A DNA stretch of 25,998 nt from JBHELT01 sp046262935 (lineage in GTDB: Bacteria; Actinomycetota; CADDZG01; JAHWKV01). A program made the translations under genes and the position numbers. Positions 15,498 to 23,316 of the stretch are shown here, in pieces. Every line of letters begins with the position of its first letter. Position 1 is the first letter of the stretch. The notes below the pieces were generated by a model, which had not been told where the DNA came from, made no database searches, and saw nothing but the letters and a program-made list of their open reading frames with translations. Location of the stretch: NCBI GenBank assembly GCA_046262935.1, contig JBHELT010000033.1:1-25998 (forward strand), written 5' to 3'.

Positions 15498-17414
15498 ATG
15501 AGCTCATCCGGTCGCGCCTTGTTGAGGGCCGCAAGGGCAGTCTTCGCGGTGTCTTTGCTGGCGAGTCTTGTTGTGACAACAACCGCCAGAGCGGACCTTG
15601 TAAAGAGCGGAAGAACCAGCCTCGTCTCGTCATCTTCGGACGGGACAGCAGGAGATGGAGGACGACCTTCGATCTCGGCCGATGGACGATACGTCGCCTT
15701 CGGATCCTGGGATCGACTGTCACCTCAAGACACCGACAACAACTCGGATATCTATATCAAAGACACCCTGACAGGCACCACGACTCTTGGTTCACCAGAC
15801 GTTGGCGTTGCCAACGGTTCATGCGATTCGCACCCCAGCATCTCAGCAGACGGCACCAAGCTCATGTACCTGGCGGGGGGATGGGGGCGCTTACCAATCT
15901 CTCAACCCGATCCATCAGAATTCTGCTACTCGCAGGTCGTGATCTTCAGAGACCTGGTAACAGGGTCCAGCAAGTACGTCAATGGGTACGCGACCGACAA
16001 CGCCCAGATGTCGAGGGATGGTCGCTTCATCGCCGCCAGTGAGGAACTCGATTATTGTTGCGACCCGCAATCCTTCGTTTCTTTGTACGATGTCAGCAAC
16101 GGAGCACTTGTTTGGCAGTCTGCCGAGCAATGCAGGGAAGGCCAATGCAATGTGGAGATGGGTCTTTCGATATCCTCCAACGGCAGGATGGTCGCCTTCG
16201 ACACATTCCAAAGCTCTCCCGGAGATACCGACGGTGATTGGGACGTATACGTCCATGACAGGGATACCGATGCCAACGGGGTCTTTGATGAAACGGGGAA
16301 GATCTCGACCTACCTGGCAGGGATCGTGCCCAACGGCACATCGCCTTGGACCAGATACCCGACACTCTCCGGTGACGGAACAACGCTTTTCTTCGTAACG
16401 TGGACTGACTATTTACTCATCGGAGCTGACCCTGCCTTTGACGTCGTAGCCAGGGATCTGTCGGCTCATACCAGCGAAGTGGTGGCATTCGCCGACCGTC
16501 CCCTCAACGACAACCTAATCGACGTTTCTTACGACGGGAAGCATCTTGCTTTCACCACCTTGTCGCTGCTTACAACCGACGACCTCAATCCTGGGATGGA
16601 TGTCTACCTGCTTGACCGGGGCTCTGGGAAGACGAAACTCATCTCGGTGATGCCTCAAGGAGCGCCGGCGGGCCAAGATGCCTTTAATCCAGCGATGTCC
16701 CCCGATGGCACTCACATTGCGTTTTCGACCGTGCCGCAAGCGTGGGTGATCCGAGACGAGCCCCTGAACCGACACGTCTATGTAAGGGACCTCACCGCCC
16801 CCTGCGACCTTCCAGTTTGCGATGTGTTCCCACAGTATCCCGACCCCGGTCCCCTGCCTCCGCCCATCCCGTACCAGGCTTTGAGCACCAACACCGATCG
16901 CTTCGCACCTTTCGACGATGCGACGGTTTGCTACTACCTGCCCTCCGGCGCAACACCAGGCAATCCCATCGGCATACAAAGCGCCAATGTCTGCACCACA
17001 TCATCGGCTGAGGTCACATCCATTTCCCATGGGGCCCAGATGGGTCAGTTGTTCGTTGGTGGAACCGGCTACCTATCATCGGTTGCAACCGGTTGGATCG
17101 CAGGGATAACCAGTTCTTCTGCCATGTCGCGCTTTCACGCCAGTTCTTCGGCAACATTGAGCGTCGTGGCCAAGATCCAGGGGACCACCAAAGGCGACTA
17201 CCCCCACTCGATATGCCTTCGCATCACCGATGCATCATCAGGCACACAACTAGGATTCGACTGTATCGACAAACCTACGACGCTTAGGGACCTCTCGGCC
17301 ACGATCGTCTACACAGGTGCCCCCACCATCAAAGCCACCGTCATCTCATCATCGAGCAAAGACTTCGTTGCTGGATCGATCCAACTGAGCGAGATCAAGT
17401 TCCTGCAAGCCTGA
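15498..17414 (+). CDS. Secreted seven-repeat TolB/PD40-like beta-propeller protein
   Basis: A 638-residue exported protein. It has a signal peptide (basic MSSSGRALLRAARA, hydrophobic core, likely cut after ARA near residue 32). Seven PD40/WD40-like blades follow, recognised by repeated S-x-DG-x-x-x-AF cores: SISADGRYVAFGS, SISADGTKLMYL, MSRDGRFIAAS, SISSNGRMVAFD, LSGDGTTLFFVT, SYDGKHLAFTT and MSPDGTHIAFST. This suits one complete seven-bladed propeller. Residues about 445-480 form a Pro/Cys-rich linker, and about 480-638 form a beta-rich, Ser/Thr-rich domain I do not recognise, possibly carbohydrate- or surface-binding. ATG at 15498 has a close AAGG. It is flanked by two large non-coding gaps. 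A propeller scaffold is certain enough; any enzymatic role is not. Confidence 0.82.
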   Translation: MSSSGRALLRAARAVFAVSLLASLVVTTTARADLVKSGRTSLVSSSSDGTAGDGGRPSISADGRYVAFGSWDRLSPQDTDNNSDIYIKDTLTGTTTLGSPDVGVANGSCDSHPSISADGTKLMYLAGGWGRLPISQPDPSEFCYSQVVIFRDLVTGSSKYVNGYATDNAQMSRDGRFIAASEELDYCCDPQSFVSLYDVSNGALVWQSAEQCREGQCNVEMGLSISSNGRMVAFDTFQSSPGDTDGDWDVYVHDRDTDANGVFDETGKISTYLAGIVPNGTSPWTRYPTLSGDGTTLFFVTWTDYLLIGADPAFDVVARDLSAHTSEVVAFADRPLNDNLIDVSYDGKHLAFTTLSLLTTDDLNPGMDVYLLDRGSGKTKLISVMPQGAPAGQDAFNPAMSPDGTHIAFSTVPQAWVIRDEPLNRHVYVRDLTAPCDLPVCDVFPQYPDPGPLPPPIPYQALSTNTDRFAPFDDATVCYYLPSGATPGNPIGIQSANVCTTSSAEVTSISHGAQMGQLFVGGTGYLSSVATGWIAGITSSSAMSRFHASSSATLSVVAKIQGTTKGDYPHSICLRITDASSGTQLGFDCIDKPTTLRDLSATIVYTGAPTIKATVISSSSKDFVAGSIQLSEIKFLQA

Positions 17415-17959
17415 GCCCGATTCTTCTCAAGACGCGTCCGATATGTGTGCGGTCAAAGGACTCATTCCATAGTCGTGCAGTCGCGCGCAGTCCTTGCTTT
17501 TCCTGGGCGGTGGGAGCGGTGTGCCCTCAACCAACGGCTCCGCCGTGCTCGAAGGTCGAACGAGTACGCGAGAAGGTGGGGGGAGGTGACCGGCCGAGAA
17601 GGTTTCCCCGGAACGTCGTTGCGGCTTTTAGGCTGCGACGAAAGCTTCGATGAGGCTGCAATGAACGGCTGCGGTGGCGGCTTGAGGTCTCCAACACGGC
17701 CGGTCATCGGGTCATAACGAGTGAGGTAGCAAAGCGTTACAGCTTTTTCTAAAATCTTTTTGGGCAGGCGCAGAGGCAAAATGCACCACTTTGCGTGGGC
17801 AAGAGCCCATGGCCTCTCCGGTGCCCACTCAACGTGGTTTTTTGGCTTCTTCACCGGGTATTCACGTCCCGGTCACAACGTCGCCAAAGTTGGAGACGAA
17901 CATAGATGTTGAAGCCAAGCACCCCAGCACCGTGCTCGGGAGGCAAGAAGGAGGCCCGC
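17415..17959. other. 545-base gap with strong RNA-folding potential
   Basis: No convincing protein gene. A 130-codon minus-strand frame (17462-17854) exists but has a low-complexity basic composition and no ribosome-binding site. The left half holds several paired elements described under the ncRNA candidate. The right half (about 17760-17900) has short hairpins such as TGGGC-AAGA-GCCCA (17796-17809), and CCAC/GTGG followed by six T (ending about 17843). The latter could end a plus-strand transcript before the next gene. The last bases carry the AAGGAGG ribosome-binding site of the secreted protein at 17960. Confidence 0.5.
17500..17750 (+). ncRNA. Candidate structured RNA, no known family
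   Basis: Three paired elements are visible. CGTGCTCG (17544-17551) pairs with CGAGTACG (17561-17568). CGTCGTTGC (17614-17622) pairs with GCTGCGACG (17632-17640) with one mismatch. A 12-bp long-range helix forms between GGTGACCGGCCG (17585-17596) and CGGCCGGTCATC (17697-17708), with a single G-U, enclosing the second hairpin. A 6-base CCTCAA/TTGAGG pairing (17525-17530/17682-17687) could form a pseudoknot. After a short TAACG/CGTTA stem a run of five T (17744-17748) could terminate a plus-strand RNA. I do not see tmRNA, RNase P, SRP or 6S signatures. Boundaries and strand are inferred. Chance pairing in GC-rich DNA is a real alternative. Confidence 0.28.
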
Positions 17960-18448
17960 ATGAAGAAATCGATAGTGTCGGCGGTCGTGGCCGGCCTGGT
18001 ATTGATCGCAGGGATGGCGGCTTGGGCCGGGACATCCACCGCCCGCGAATCTGCCGCCGAAGGCTCGCGTCCAACCGCCGAGCACTCGCTAGGTAGAGGC
18101 CCAAGGCATGCTCACAAGGGTCATCGCGACCTGCGACTCCTTCACGCCGACGGCGTCGCGATGCGACGCGATGGGGCAACGGTAGAAACCAGGGTACAGA
18201 AGGGAACCATCACGGCTATCGACGCACACGCAGTCACGCTGAGGAGTGCCGACGGGTTCACGAGCACTTACGTCGTCGATGCCGACACCAAGGTTCATCA
18301 AAAGGGCAAGTCGGTCTCGTTTTCGGATCTGAGGACCGGCGAGATGGCCAGGGTGCTCGCGGTGAAGGACGGGGACCACTATGTAGCTAAGCGGATCGGC
18401 TGTGTTGGAGAGCCCAACGATCGGGGCGAAGCAGACACCCGGGCCTGA
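17960..18448 (+). CDS. Small secreted DUF5666-like protein
   Basis: A 162-residue exported protein. It has a clear signal peptide (MKKSIVSAVVAGLVLIAG, cut near AWA at 21-23). A His/Arg-rich linker follows (HAHKGHRDLRLLH). The small beta-barrel domain at about 78-145 is of the kind annotated DUF5666: KGTITAIDAHAVTLRSADG, then TSTYVVDADTKV and a DLRTGEMARVLAV strand. Such domains are OB-like and of unknown function, often in secreted or envelope proteins. ATG at 17960 has a near-perfect AAGGAGG 6 bases upstream, which decides the start. It stands alone between the structured gap and the response regulator gene. The His-rich part could bind metal (inference). Confidence 0.78.
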   Translation: MKKSIVSAVVAGLVLIAGMAAWAGTSTARESAAEGSRPTAEHSLGRGPRHAHKGHRDLRLLHADGVAMRRDGATVETRVQKGTITAIDAHAVTLRSADGFTSTYVVDADTKVHQKGKSVSFSDLRTGEMARVLAVKDGDHYVAKRIGCVGEPNDRGEADTRA

Positions 18449-18489
18449 CCTGGGCGGAACACATCCGACGGAGCGACATTCAATTGGGC

Positions 18490-18495
18490 TAGTCT
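18490..18495 (+). promoter_or_regulatory. Candidate -10 for leaderless response regulator gene
   Basis: TAGTCT ends 8 bases before the ATG at 18504 and no Shine-Dalgarno is present in between. Confidence 0.35.
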
Positions 18496-18503
18496 TCGGC
18501 TCG

Positions 18504-18878
18504 ATGATCTCCCCGCACGTACTTGTTGTGGAAGACGACGATTCCGTTCGCAGTCTGCTCGTTATGTTGCTGCGCGCCGAGGGCTACGATGCGAGCGAAG
18601 CTAAGGATGGATCGATCGCATTGGAGGTGGCCGACCAACGCAGACCTGACCTGGTGATCTTGGACCTGATGCTGCCTGGGGTCGATGGCGAGGCCGTCGT
18701 GCGAGGCATGTGGGCTAGTCCATCCTTGGTCGATGTTCCCGTAGTGGTAGTGAGCGCCAAGTACGAGGCCCTCGACGATCTGCGCGACCTCATAGGTGCG
18801 GACAATGTTTTCCCTAAGCCCTTCGATGAAGACAACTTGATGGCCCGCGTTGAACAGATCTTGGGGCCAGCCATCTAA
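18504..18878 (+). CDS. Single-domain response regulator (CheY/Spo0F-like receiver)
   Basis: A 124-residue receiver domain and nothing else. The acidic pocket is EDDD near residues 10-13. The phosphoacceptor Asp is in LVILDLMLPG near 55, Ser is in VVVVSAK near 86, and the conserved Lys is in FPKPF near 107. It can therefore be phosphorylated but has no output domain, so it must work through protein contacts or a phosphorelay. No histidine kinase is in the window. ATG at 18504 was chosen because the family's VLVVEDD start follows at once and a TAGTCT box suits a leaderless transcript; the open frame extends further upstream into the preceding gene. Its TAA shares bases with the convergent msrB stop. 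Confidence 0.88.
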   Translation: MISPHVLVVEDDDSVRSLLVMLLRAEGYDASEAKDGSIALEVADQRRPDLVILDLMLPGVDGEAVVRGMWASPSLVDVPVVVVSAKYEALDDLRDLIGADNVFPKPFDEDNLMARVEQILGPAI

Positions 18879-19285
18879 TCTTCAGCGTCTGCCGAAGGCC
18901 GGAAATCGAGCGAGCACGAATTGATGCAGTAACGCATCCCATCGGGTCCTGGCCCGTCGTCAAAGACATGTCCCAGATGACCACCGCAGGCGCGGCACAA
19001 CACCTCGGTTCGTTTCATGAATAATGAGTTGTCCGACTGAAGGATCACATTCTCGGCATCCTTCGGCTCCGTGAAACTCGGCCAGCCTGTCCCTGACTCG
19101 AACTTGGTGTCCGAATCGAATAGCACACTGCCGCAAGCGCTGCACAGATACGTACCGGATTGCTTGTTATGCACAAGGCTGCCGGTGAATGGAGCCTCGG
19201 TCCCCTTCTCACGAAGGACGTGGTACTGCTCGGGCGTAAGGATCGCGCGCCATTCCTCATCGGACTTCGAAACTGTAGACGACAA
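18875..19285 (-). CDS. msrB: Peptide methionine (R)-S-oxide reductase MsrB
   Basis: A 136-residue thioredoxin-dependent repair enzyme that reduces methionine-R-sulfoxide in proteins. Two CxxC pairs (CSAC and CRAC) bind the structural zinc; SGTGWPSF and GHLGHVFDDGP are family signatures; the catalytic Cys is in RYCINS near the C-terminus. An additional Cys directly follows (RYCINSCSLDF), where Ala or Val is usual. The TTG at 19285 was chosen because GGGAGG lies 5 bases upstream; a TTG at 19303 would put that site inside the gene. The stop overlaps the response regulator stop in CTAA (18875-18878). The protein is fused to no MsrA domain. Confidence 0.93.
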   Translation of the reverse strand: MSSTVSKSDEEWRAILTPEQYHVLREKGTEAPFTGSLVHNKQSGTYLCSACGSVLFDSDTKFESGTGWPSFTEPKDAENVILQSDNSLFMKRTEVLCRACGGHLGHVFDDGPGPDGMRYCINSCSLDFRPSADAED

Positions 19286-19311
19286 AGGTTCCTCCCAGGT
19301 CAAGTACCCGT

Positions 19312-19340
19312 TTGCTTGGGCCTGCTTACAAGGTTACGAC
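19312..19340 (+). promoter_or_regulatory. Candidate promoter of the ABC-2 exporter operon
   Basis: TTGCTT (19312-19317) and TACGAC (19335-19340) are exactly 17 bases apart. Transcription would start near 19347, giving a short leader containing AAAAAGG just before the ATG at 19381. Confidence 0.45.
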
Positions 19341-19380
19341 TATCATGGTTCTAAATCGCAGACCGAAGAAAAAGGTGTGG

Positions 19381-20304
19381 ATGGAACCTCAGATCTTCGC
19401 CAGCGGGCTGACCAAGAAGTTCGGCGATTTCATGGCTGTCGACAGCATCGATTTCCAGGTGGCAAAGGGGGAGGCTTTTGGCTTCCTCGGTCCCAATGGT
19501 GCCGGGAAAACGTCGACGATGAGGATGATCGCATGTTACTCGCCGGTCACGTCTGGTCAACTGCTGGTTGCAGGTATGGATCCGCGGCTGCAGGCGGCGG
19601 AGATAAAGGCGCGCCTTGGGGTGGTGCCGCAACTCGACAACCTCGATACCGAATTGACCGTCAGCGAGAATCTCGAGATGTACGCCCGCTACTTCAACAT
19701 CCCCAAGACCGTTGCGAAAAAGCGCGCTGCCGAATTGCTCGACTTCGTTCAACTTGGCGAAAAGGTCAATAGCAAGGTTGAACCGTTATCTGGAGGGATG
19801 AAACGGCGGCTGACCATCGCGCGAGCGTTGATTAACGAGCCCAGCATCCTCCTGCTAGACGAACCAACAACAGGGCTCGACCCCCAAGCGCGCCACCTGC
19901 TTTGGGAGCGGCTATACAGGCTCAAGGCCAGCGGCGTCACGTTGGTGATCACGACCCATTACATGGACGAGGCCGAGCAGCTTTGCGACCGCTTGGTTGT
20001 CATGGACAAGGCCAAGATAGTCGCAGAGGGGACCCCAAGGCAGTTGATCGATCGGTTCGTCACTAAAGAGGTTCTCGAACTACGATTGTCTGACCACGTT
20101 AGGTCGGCTTTGGACGGAAGTTTGACCGACATCGCAGACCGGATCGAGGAACTGCCGGACCGTTTGCTTCTTTACACCGCCGATGGTGAGCGCGCCCTTG
20201 CCACGATACGCGAGAGGGGTATCCCAACCGAAAGCGCCCTTGTTCGCCGATCGACCTTGGAGGACGTTTTCCTCGGTATCACCGGCAGGTCTTTGATCGA
20301 ATGA
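19381..20304 (+). CDS. ABC-2 type exporter, ATP-binding protein (DrrA/NodI-like)
   Basis: A 307-residue ATPase that powers the two permeases encoded next to it. Motifs in order: Walker A GPNGAGKTS near 42-50, Q-loop VVPQLDN, signature LSGGMKRR, Walker B LLLDEPTTGLD, and H-loop TTHYMDEAEQ. The C-terminal extension after about 220 ends TLEDVFLGITGR, a hallmark of drug and polysaccharide exporter ATPases of the DrrA/NodI type. ATG at 19381 has AAAAAGG 5-6 bases upstream; ATG at 19345 is a possible longer start. The stop overlaps the next ATG (ATGA), so the three genes are one operon. The substrate is unknown. Confidence 0.93.
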   Translation: MEPQIFASGLTKKFGDFMAVDSIDFQVAKGEAFGFLGPNGAGKTSTMRMIACYSPVTSGQLLVAGMDPRLQAAEIKARLGVVPQLDNLDTELTVSENLEMYARYFNIPKTVAKKRAAELLDFVQLGEKVNSKVEPLSGGMKRRLTIARALINEPSILLLDEPTTGLDPQARHLLWERLYRLKASGVTLVITTHYMDEAEQLCDRLVVMDKAKIVAEGTPRQLIDRFVTKEVLELRLSDHVRSALDGSLTDIADRIEELPDRLLLYTADGERALATIRERGIPTESALVRRSTLEDVFLGITGRSLIE

Positions 20305-21092
20305 CAGGTCGCCCTATCGTTGTGTCCAATCTATTGCGCGTTACTCAACGCAACGCCAAGGTTTACAGCAAGATCTGGCGCTCTTCGTTGTTCTTCTCTT
20401 TCTTGAACCCCATGCTTTTTCTTACCGCCATGGGAGTGGGGCTCGGAACGCTGATCAATCGAAATAATCCCCGCGGCGTTGGGGGAGTTACTTACATCGC
20501 GTTCATCGCGCCTGGCCTCCTTGCGGCTGCTTGCATGCAAACCGCCACTTTCGAATCCAGTTGGCCAGTGATGAGCAAGATCACTTGGCAGCACACATAC
20601 GAAGCCATACTTTCCACTCCGCTCAATGTTTACGAGATCTTCCTCGGAGAGCTGACATGGATGGCCGTGCGTGTCGCTTCGGTGGCAGGAACATTCTTCG
20701 TCGCGATGGCCCTCTTCGGCATAGCGTCGTTCCCGGTATCCATCCTGGCCATTCCGATAGCGGTATTGACTGGCCTTGGTTTCTCGGCCGCGGTCATGGC
20801 CTATACAGCGACTCTGGAGGCGCCCGACGGCTTTAACGCCCTCTTCCGCTTCGTGATAACGCCTCTGTTCCTGTTCTCTGGCACATTCTTCCCGATCGAC
20901 CGTCTCCCCACCTTCCTGCGGCCCGTCGCCTATGCAACTCCCCTTTACCATGGGGTTGCGGCCGTTAGGAGTCTGACGTTGGGTCAGATGCACGCTGCCC
21001 ACCTTGCCGAGCATGTCGGTTACCTGCTCGTATTCTTCTCGCTGTCTGTGGCTCTTGCTCTTCGTTCATTCAGCAAGAAACTGATCACCTGA
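20301..21092 (+). CDS. ABC-2 type exporter permease 1
   Basis: A 263-residue integral membrane protein with about six helices, matching ABC2_membrane/NodJ-type permeases. The early NPMLFLTAMGVGLGTLI helix, TYEAILSTPLNVYEIFLGEL (the conserved cytoplasmic coupling region) and FLFSGTFFPIDRLP are recognisable. Its ATG at 20301 overlaps the ATPase stop by four bases and its own TGA overlaps the next ATG by one base, so translation is coupled. It is homologous to the following gene, suggesting that a permease duplication formed a heterodimer. Confidence 0.9.
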   Translation: MTGRPIVVSNLLRVTQRNAKVYSKIWRSSLFFSFLNPMLFLTAMGVGLGTLINRNNPRGVGGVTYIAFIAPGLLAAACMQTATFESSWPVMSKITWQHTYEAILSTPLNVYEIFLGELTWMAVRVASVAGTFFVAMALFGIASFPVSILAIPIAVLTGLGFSAAVMAYTATLEAPDGFNALFRFVITPLFLFSGTFFPIDRLPTFLRPVAYATPLYHGVAAVRSLTLGQMHAAHLAEHVGYLLVFFSLSVALALRSFSKKLIT

Positions 21093-21916
21093 TGGCTACC
21101 GAGACGATGGCCCCTGTTGCAAGCGGCAAACCACGCTCTGTCCAACCTCCATCCTTCAAGCGAGCTCGCCGCTTGGTTCAAAGAAACATGCTCGTTTATA
21201 AGCACACCTGGATGGTGATCTTCTCCGGTTTCTTCGAACCCATCTTCTATCTATTCGGGATCGGCCTCGGGATCGGGCGGATCGTTGGCAAGGTCGACTT
21301 CGGCGGGCTCAACATCGCCTACGCCGCTTTCATCGCTCCGGGGATGCTTGCTTCGTCATGTCTCAACGGAGCCATCACCGATGGGTTCTTCAATCCTTTC
21401 TTCAAACTCCACTACCAAAAGACGTACGAGGGCATCTTGGCCACTCCCATGAATGTGTCAGACGTGGCAGTTGGCGAGATGATGTGGGCCCTCATAAGAG
21501 GGTCGATCTATGCCGCCGTCTTCCTGTTGGTCATGCTCGCGATGGGACTGGTCCTGTCGCCCCTCGCGGTGCTCGCTCTCCCAGCAGCGATATTGACAGC
21601 GGCGGCATTTTCCTCCGCCGGGATCATGCTTATGACGATCGTGAAGCGGATCGAAGATTTCGACAAGGTGATGAACCTGATCGTGTTGCCGATGTTCCTG
21701 TTCTCGGGAACTTTCTTCCCGCTCAGCGTGTATCCCCCACCACTCAGGATCGTTGTGATGCTGACTCCGCTCTACAACGCGGCGCACCTCCTGCGATCCC
21801 TTACAACGGGCATCGCGGGATGGGGAACGCTAGTGAATGTGTTCTATCTAGCTGCGATGCTCGCGATCACCATCACGATCGCGATGAAACGCATGCAAAG
21901 GATCCTCATCCAATGA
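21092..21916 (+). CDS. ABC-2 type exporter permease 2
   Basis: A 274-residue permease of the same type as its neighbour. It has a basic N-terminus, about six helices, and the parallel motifs EPIFYLFGIGLGIG, TYEGILATPMNVSDVAVGEM and FLFSGTFFPLSVYP. The start codon overlaps the previous stop (TGATG). With the ATPase and first permease it should form a heterodimeric exporter. The family exports drugs, lipids or polysaccharides; nothing here identifies the cargo. It converges on ribBA with a 15-base gap. Confidence 0.9.
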   Translation: MATETMAPVASGKPRSVQPPSFKRARRLVQRNMLVYKHTWMVIFSGFFEPIFYLFGIGLGIGRIVGKVDFGGLNIAYAAFIAPGMLASSCLNGAITDGFFNPFFKLHYQKTYEGILATPMNVSDVAVGEMMWALIRGSIYAAVFLLVMLAMGLVLSPLAVLALPAAILTAAAFSSAGIMLMTIVKRIEDFDKVMNLIVLPMFLFSGTFFPLSVYPPPLRIVVMLTPLYNAAHLLRSLTTGIAGWGTLVNVFYLAAMLAITITIAMKRMQRILIQ

Positions 21917-21921
21917 TTTGC

Positions 21922-21950
21922 GGGGGCCTGTTTACTTTTGTTCGGCCCCC
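21922..21950. terminator. Bidirectional terminator-like hairpin
   Basis: GGGGGCC (21922-21928) and GGCCCCC (21944-21950) form a perfect 7-bp stem with a 15-base T-rich loop, between the convergent exporter and ribBA stops and into the ribBA 3' end. A clean T-tract is missing, so efficiency is uncertain. Confidence 0.5.
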
Positions 21951-23230
21951 TCGTTCGGATCCACAGATGCATCTGCCGATGCCTCGGTATCTTCTACGCC
22001 AGGGTCCAAGCCCTCGAGGAGATGTCCCAGGCGGTCTCGCTTGGTTCGAAGGTAGGCGATGTTCTGTTGCGTTGGGCGAGTTTCCAAAGGAACCCGGCCG
22101 GAGATCGACAGGCCGAATCCTTCGACGGCGGTCATCTTCGCCGGATTATTCGTCATCAGTCGCATGGAGGTGATGCCAAGGTCGGCAAGGACTTGTGCCC
22201 CGATGCCGTAATCGCGAAGGTCCGGTGCGAAGCCAAGTTCGACGTTCGCATCGACGGTGTCGCGTCCTTGCTCCTGCAGTCCGTATGCGCGGATCTTATG
22301 CATCAGGCCGATGCCCCTGCCCTCGTGACCCATGATGTAGAGCACAACGCCAAGCCCTTCGGCTTCGATCTTGCGGAGCGCGTCGTTAAGTTGAGCCCCG
22401 CAATCGCAGCGTCCTGAGTGAAAGACGTCACCTGTGAGGCACTGTGAGTGGACCCGCACCAAAACATCTTTCTTGCCAGCTAGGTCTCCCTTGACGAAAG
22501 CGACATATTCCTGATTGTCGATCTTCGACACATACGCGTGACAAACGAAGTCGCCGAACTCAGTTGGCATTGTGGCAACCGCAACTTGTTCGACAAGTTT
22601 CTCCCGCTGTCGTCGATACGCTATGAGTTCCTTGATGGTTAGGATCCTGAGGTCGAACTTAGCTGCCAATTCGCGAAGGTATGGCAGCCGGGCCATCTGC
22701 CCTTCGGTGTCCATGATCTCGGCGAGGACGCCGACCGGAGAGAAACCTGCCAGGCGGGCAAGATCGACGGCGGCCTCGGTGTGACCTGCTCGTCGAAGAA
22801 CTCCGCCTTCCGCAGCTCGAAGCGGAAAGACATGGCCAGGGCGGGCAAGGTCGTGTGGCAGCGTTGCAGGGTCAGCGAGAGCCCTGATGGTTGCGGCCCT
22901 ATCGAACGCGCTCGAACCAGTGTGGCCATTCAACTTGAGGTCCACCGTAACCGTGAAGGCGGTCTTGTAAACCGCAGTGTTTTCGGAAACCATCATTGGT
23001 ATCCCTAGGGATTCGAGCCTTTCTGCCGTCATAGGAACGCATATGGGGACCCCCGCCTGCCTAGCGAGCAGATTGATGTTCTCCGGTGTTGCTTTCTCGG
23101 CAGGGAATACGAAATCGCCCTCATTCTCACGTTCTTCATCGTCGACCACGATGATCATCTTGCCCGCGGCCAGTTCGGCCACAGCCTCCTCAACAGTTGC
23201 GAAACCGTCCATCATCGATCCTTTGCTCAT
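21932..23230 (-). CDS. ribBA: Bifunctional DHBP synthase / GTP cyclohydrolase II (RibBA)
   Basis: A 432-residue fusion that supplies both precursors of riboflavin. The RibB half makes 3,4-dihydroxy-2-butanone 4-phosphate from ribulose 5-phosphate, and the RibA half opens GTP. RibB motifs: DDEERENEGD near 28-37, RPGHVFPLRA, RAGHTEAAVDLARLAG and MDTEGQMAR. RibA motifs: RVHSQCLTGD, the zinc cysteines in SGRCDCGAQL, GRGIGLMHKIRAYGLQ, and LMTNNPAK. Both active sites look complete, unlike RibBA proteins that have lost one activity. ATG at 23230 has GGAAGG 6 bases upstream, which rules out the longer open frame starting at 23338. It is last in the minus-strand run after the FAH gene (86-base gap, with a possible own -10 TATCCT). 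No other rib gene and no FMN riboswitch are visible. Confidence 0.95.
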   Translation of the reverse strand: MSKGSMMDGFATVEEAVAELAAGKMIIVVDDEERENEGDFVFPAEKATPENINLLARQAGVPICVPMTAERLESLGIPMMVSENTAVYKTAFTVTVDLKLNGHTGSSAFDRAATIRALADPATLPHDLARPGHVFPLRAAEGGVLRRAGHTEAAVDLARLAGFSPVGVLAEIMDTEGQMARLPYLRELAAKFDLRILTIKELIAYRRQREKLVEQVAVATMPTEFGDFVCHAYVSKIDNQEYVAFVKGDLAGKKDVLVRVHSQCLTGDVFHSGRCDCGAQLNDALRKIEAEGLGVVLYIMGHEGRGIGLMHKIRAYGLQEQGRDTVDANVELGFAPDLRDYGIGAQVLADLGITSMRLMTNNPAKMTAVEGFGLSISGRVPLETRPTQQNIAYLRTKRDRLGHLLEGLDPGVEDTEASADASVDPNEGAEQK

Positions 23231-23316
23231 GGCTTGCCTTCCAAGCGGACCAGGTCCACCTAGGATAGGTTGCCTGACTTCCCTAGATTGTGGATCATCC
23301 GGCGCAGTCGCACCAA

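Noticed and set aside
17415..17760. tmRNA, RNase P RNA or SRP RNA in the structured gap
   Set aside because: Searched by eye on both strands for GAGGAAAGTCC, GGTTCGA-type T-arm with tRNA-like end, and GGAAGGAAGCAGCC; none present.
17462..17854. 130-codon minus-strand frame with an RYDPMTGR segment reminiscent of Rhs repeats
   Set aside because: A single short match, no surrounding YD-repeat sequence, no ribosome-binding site and a basic low-complexity composition. It overlaps the better-supported RNA-like helices.
17760..17880. Cyclic di-GMP riboswitch-like ACGCAAAG on the minus strand
   Set aside because: Only one conserved segment is present; the AGGGCAAACC partner and GAAA tetraloop receptor order are missing.
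21938..22417. Long plus-strand frame antisense to ribBA
   Set aside because: Lies wholly within the conserved RibA coding region, and its translation has no recognisable features.
23231..23316. FMN riboswitch upstream of ribBA
   Set aside because: The gap is only 86 bases and lacks the conserved multi-stem FMN pattern.
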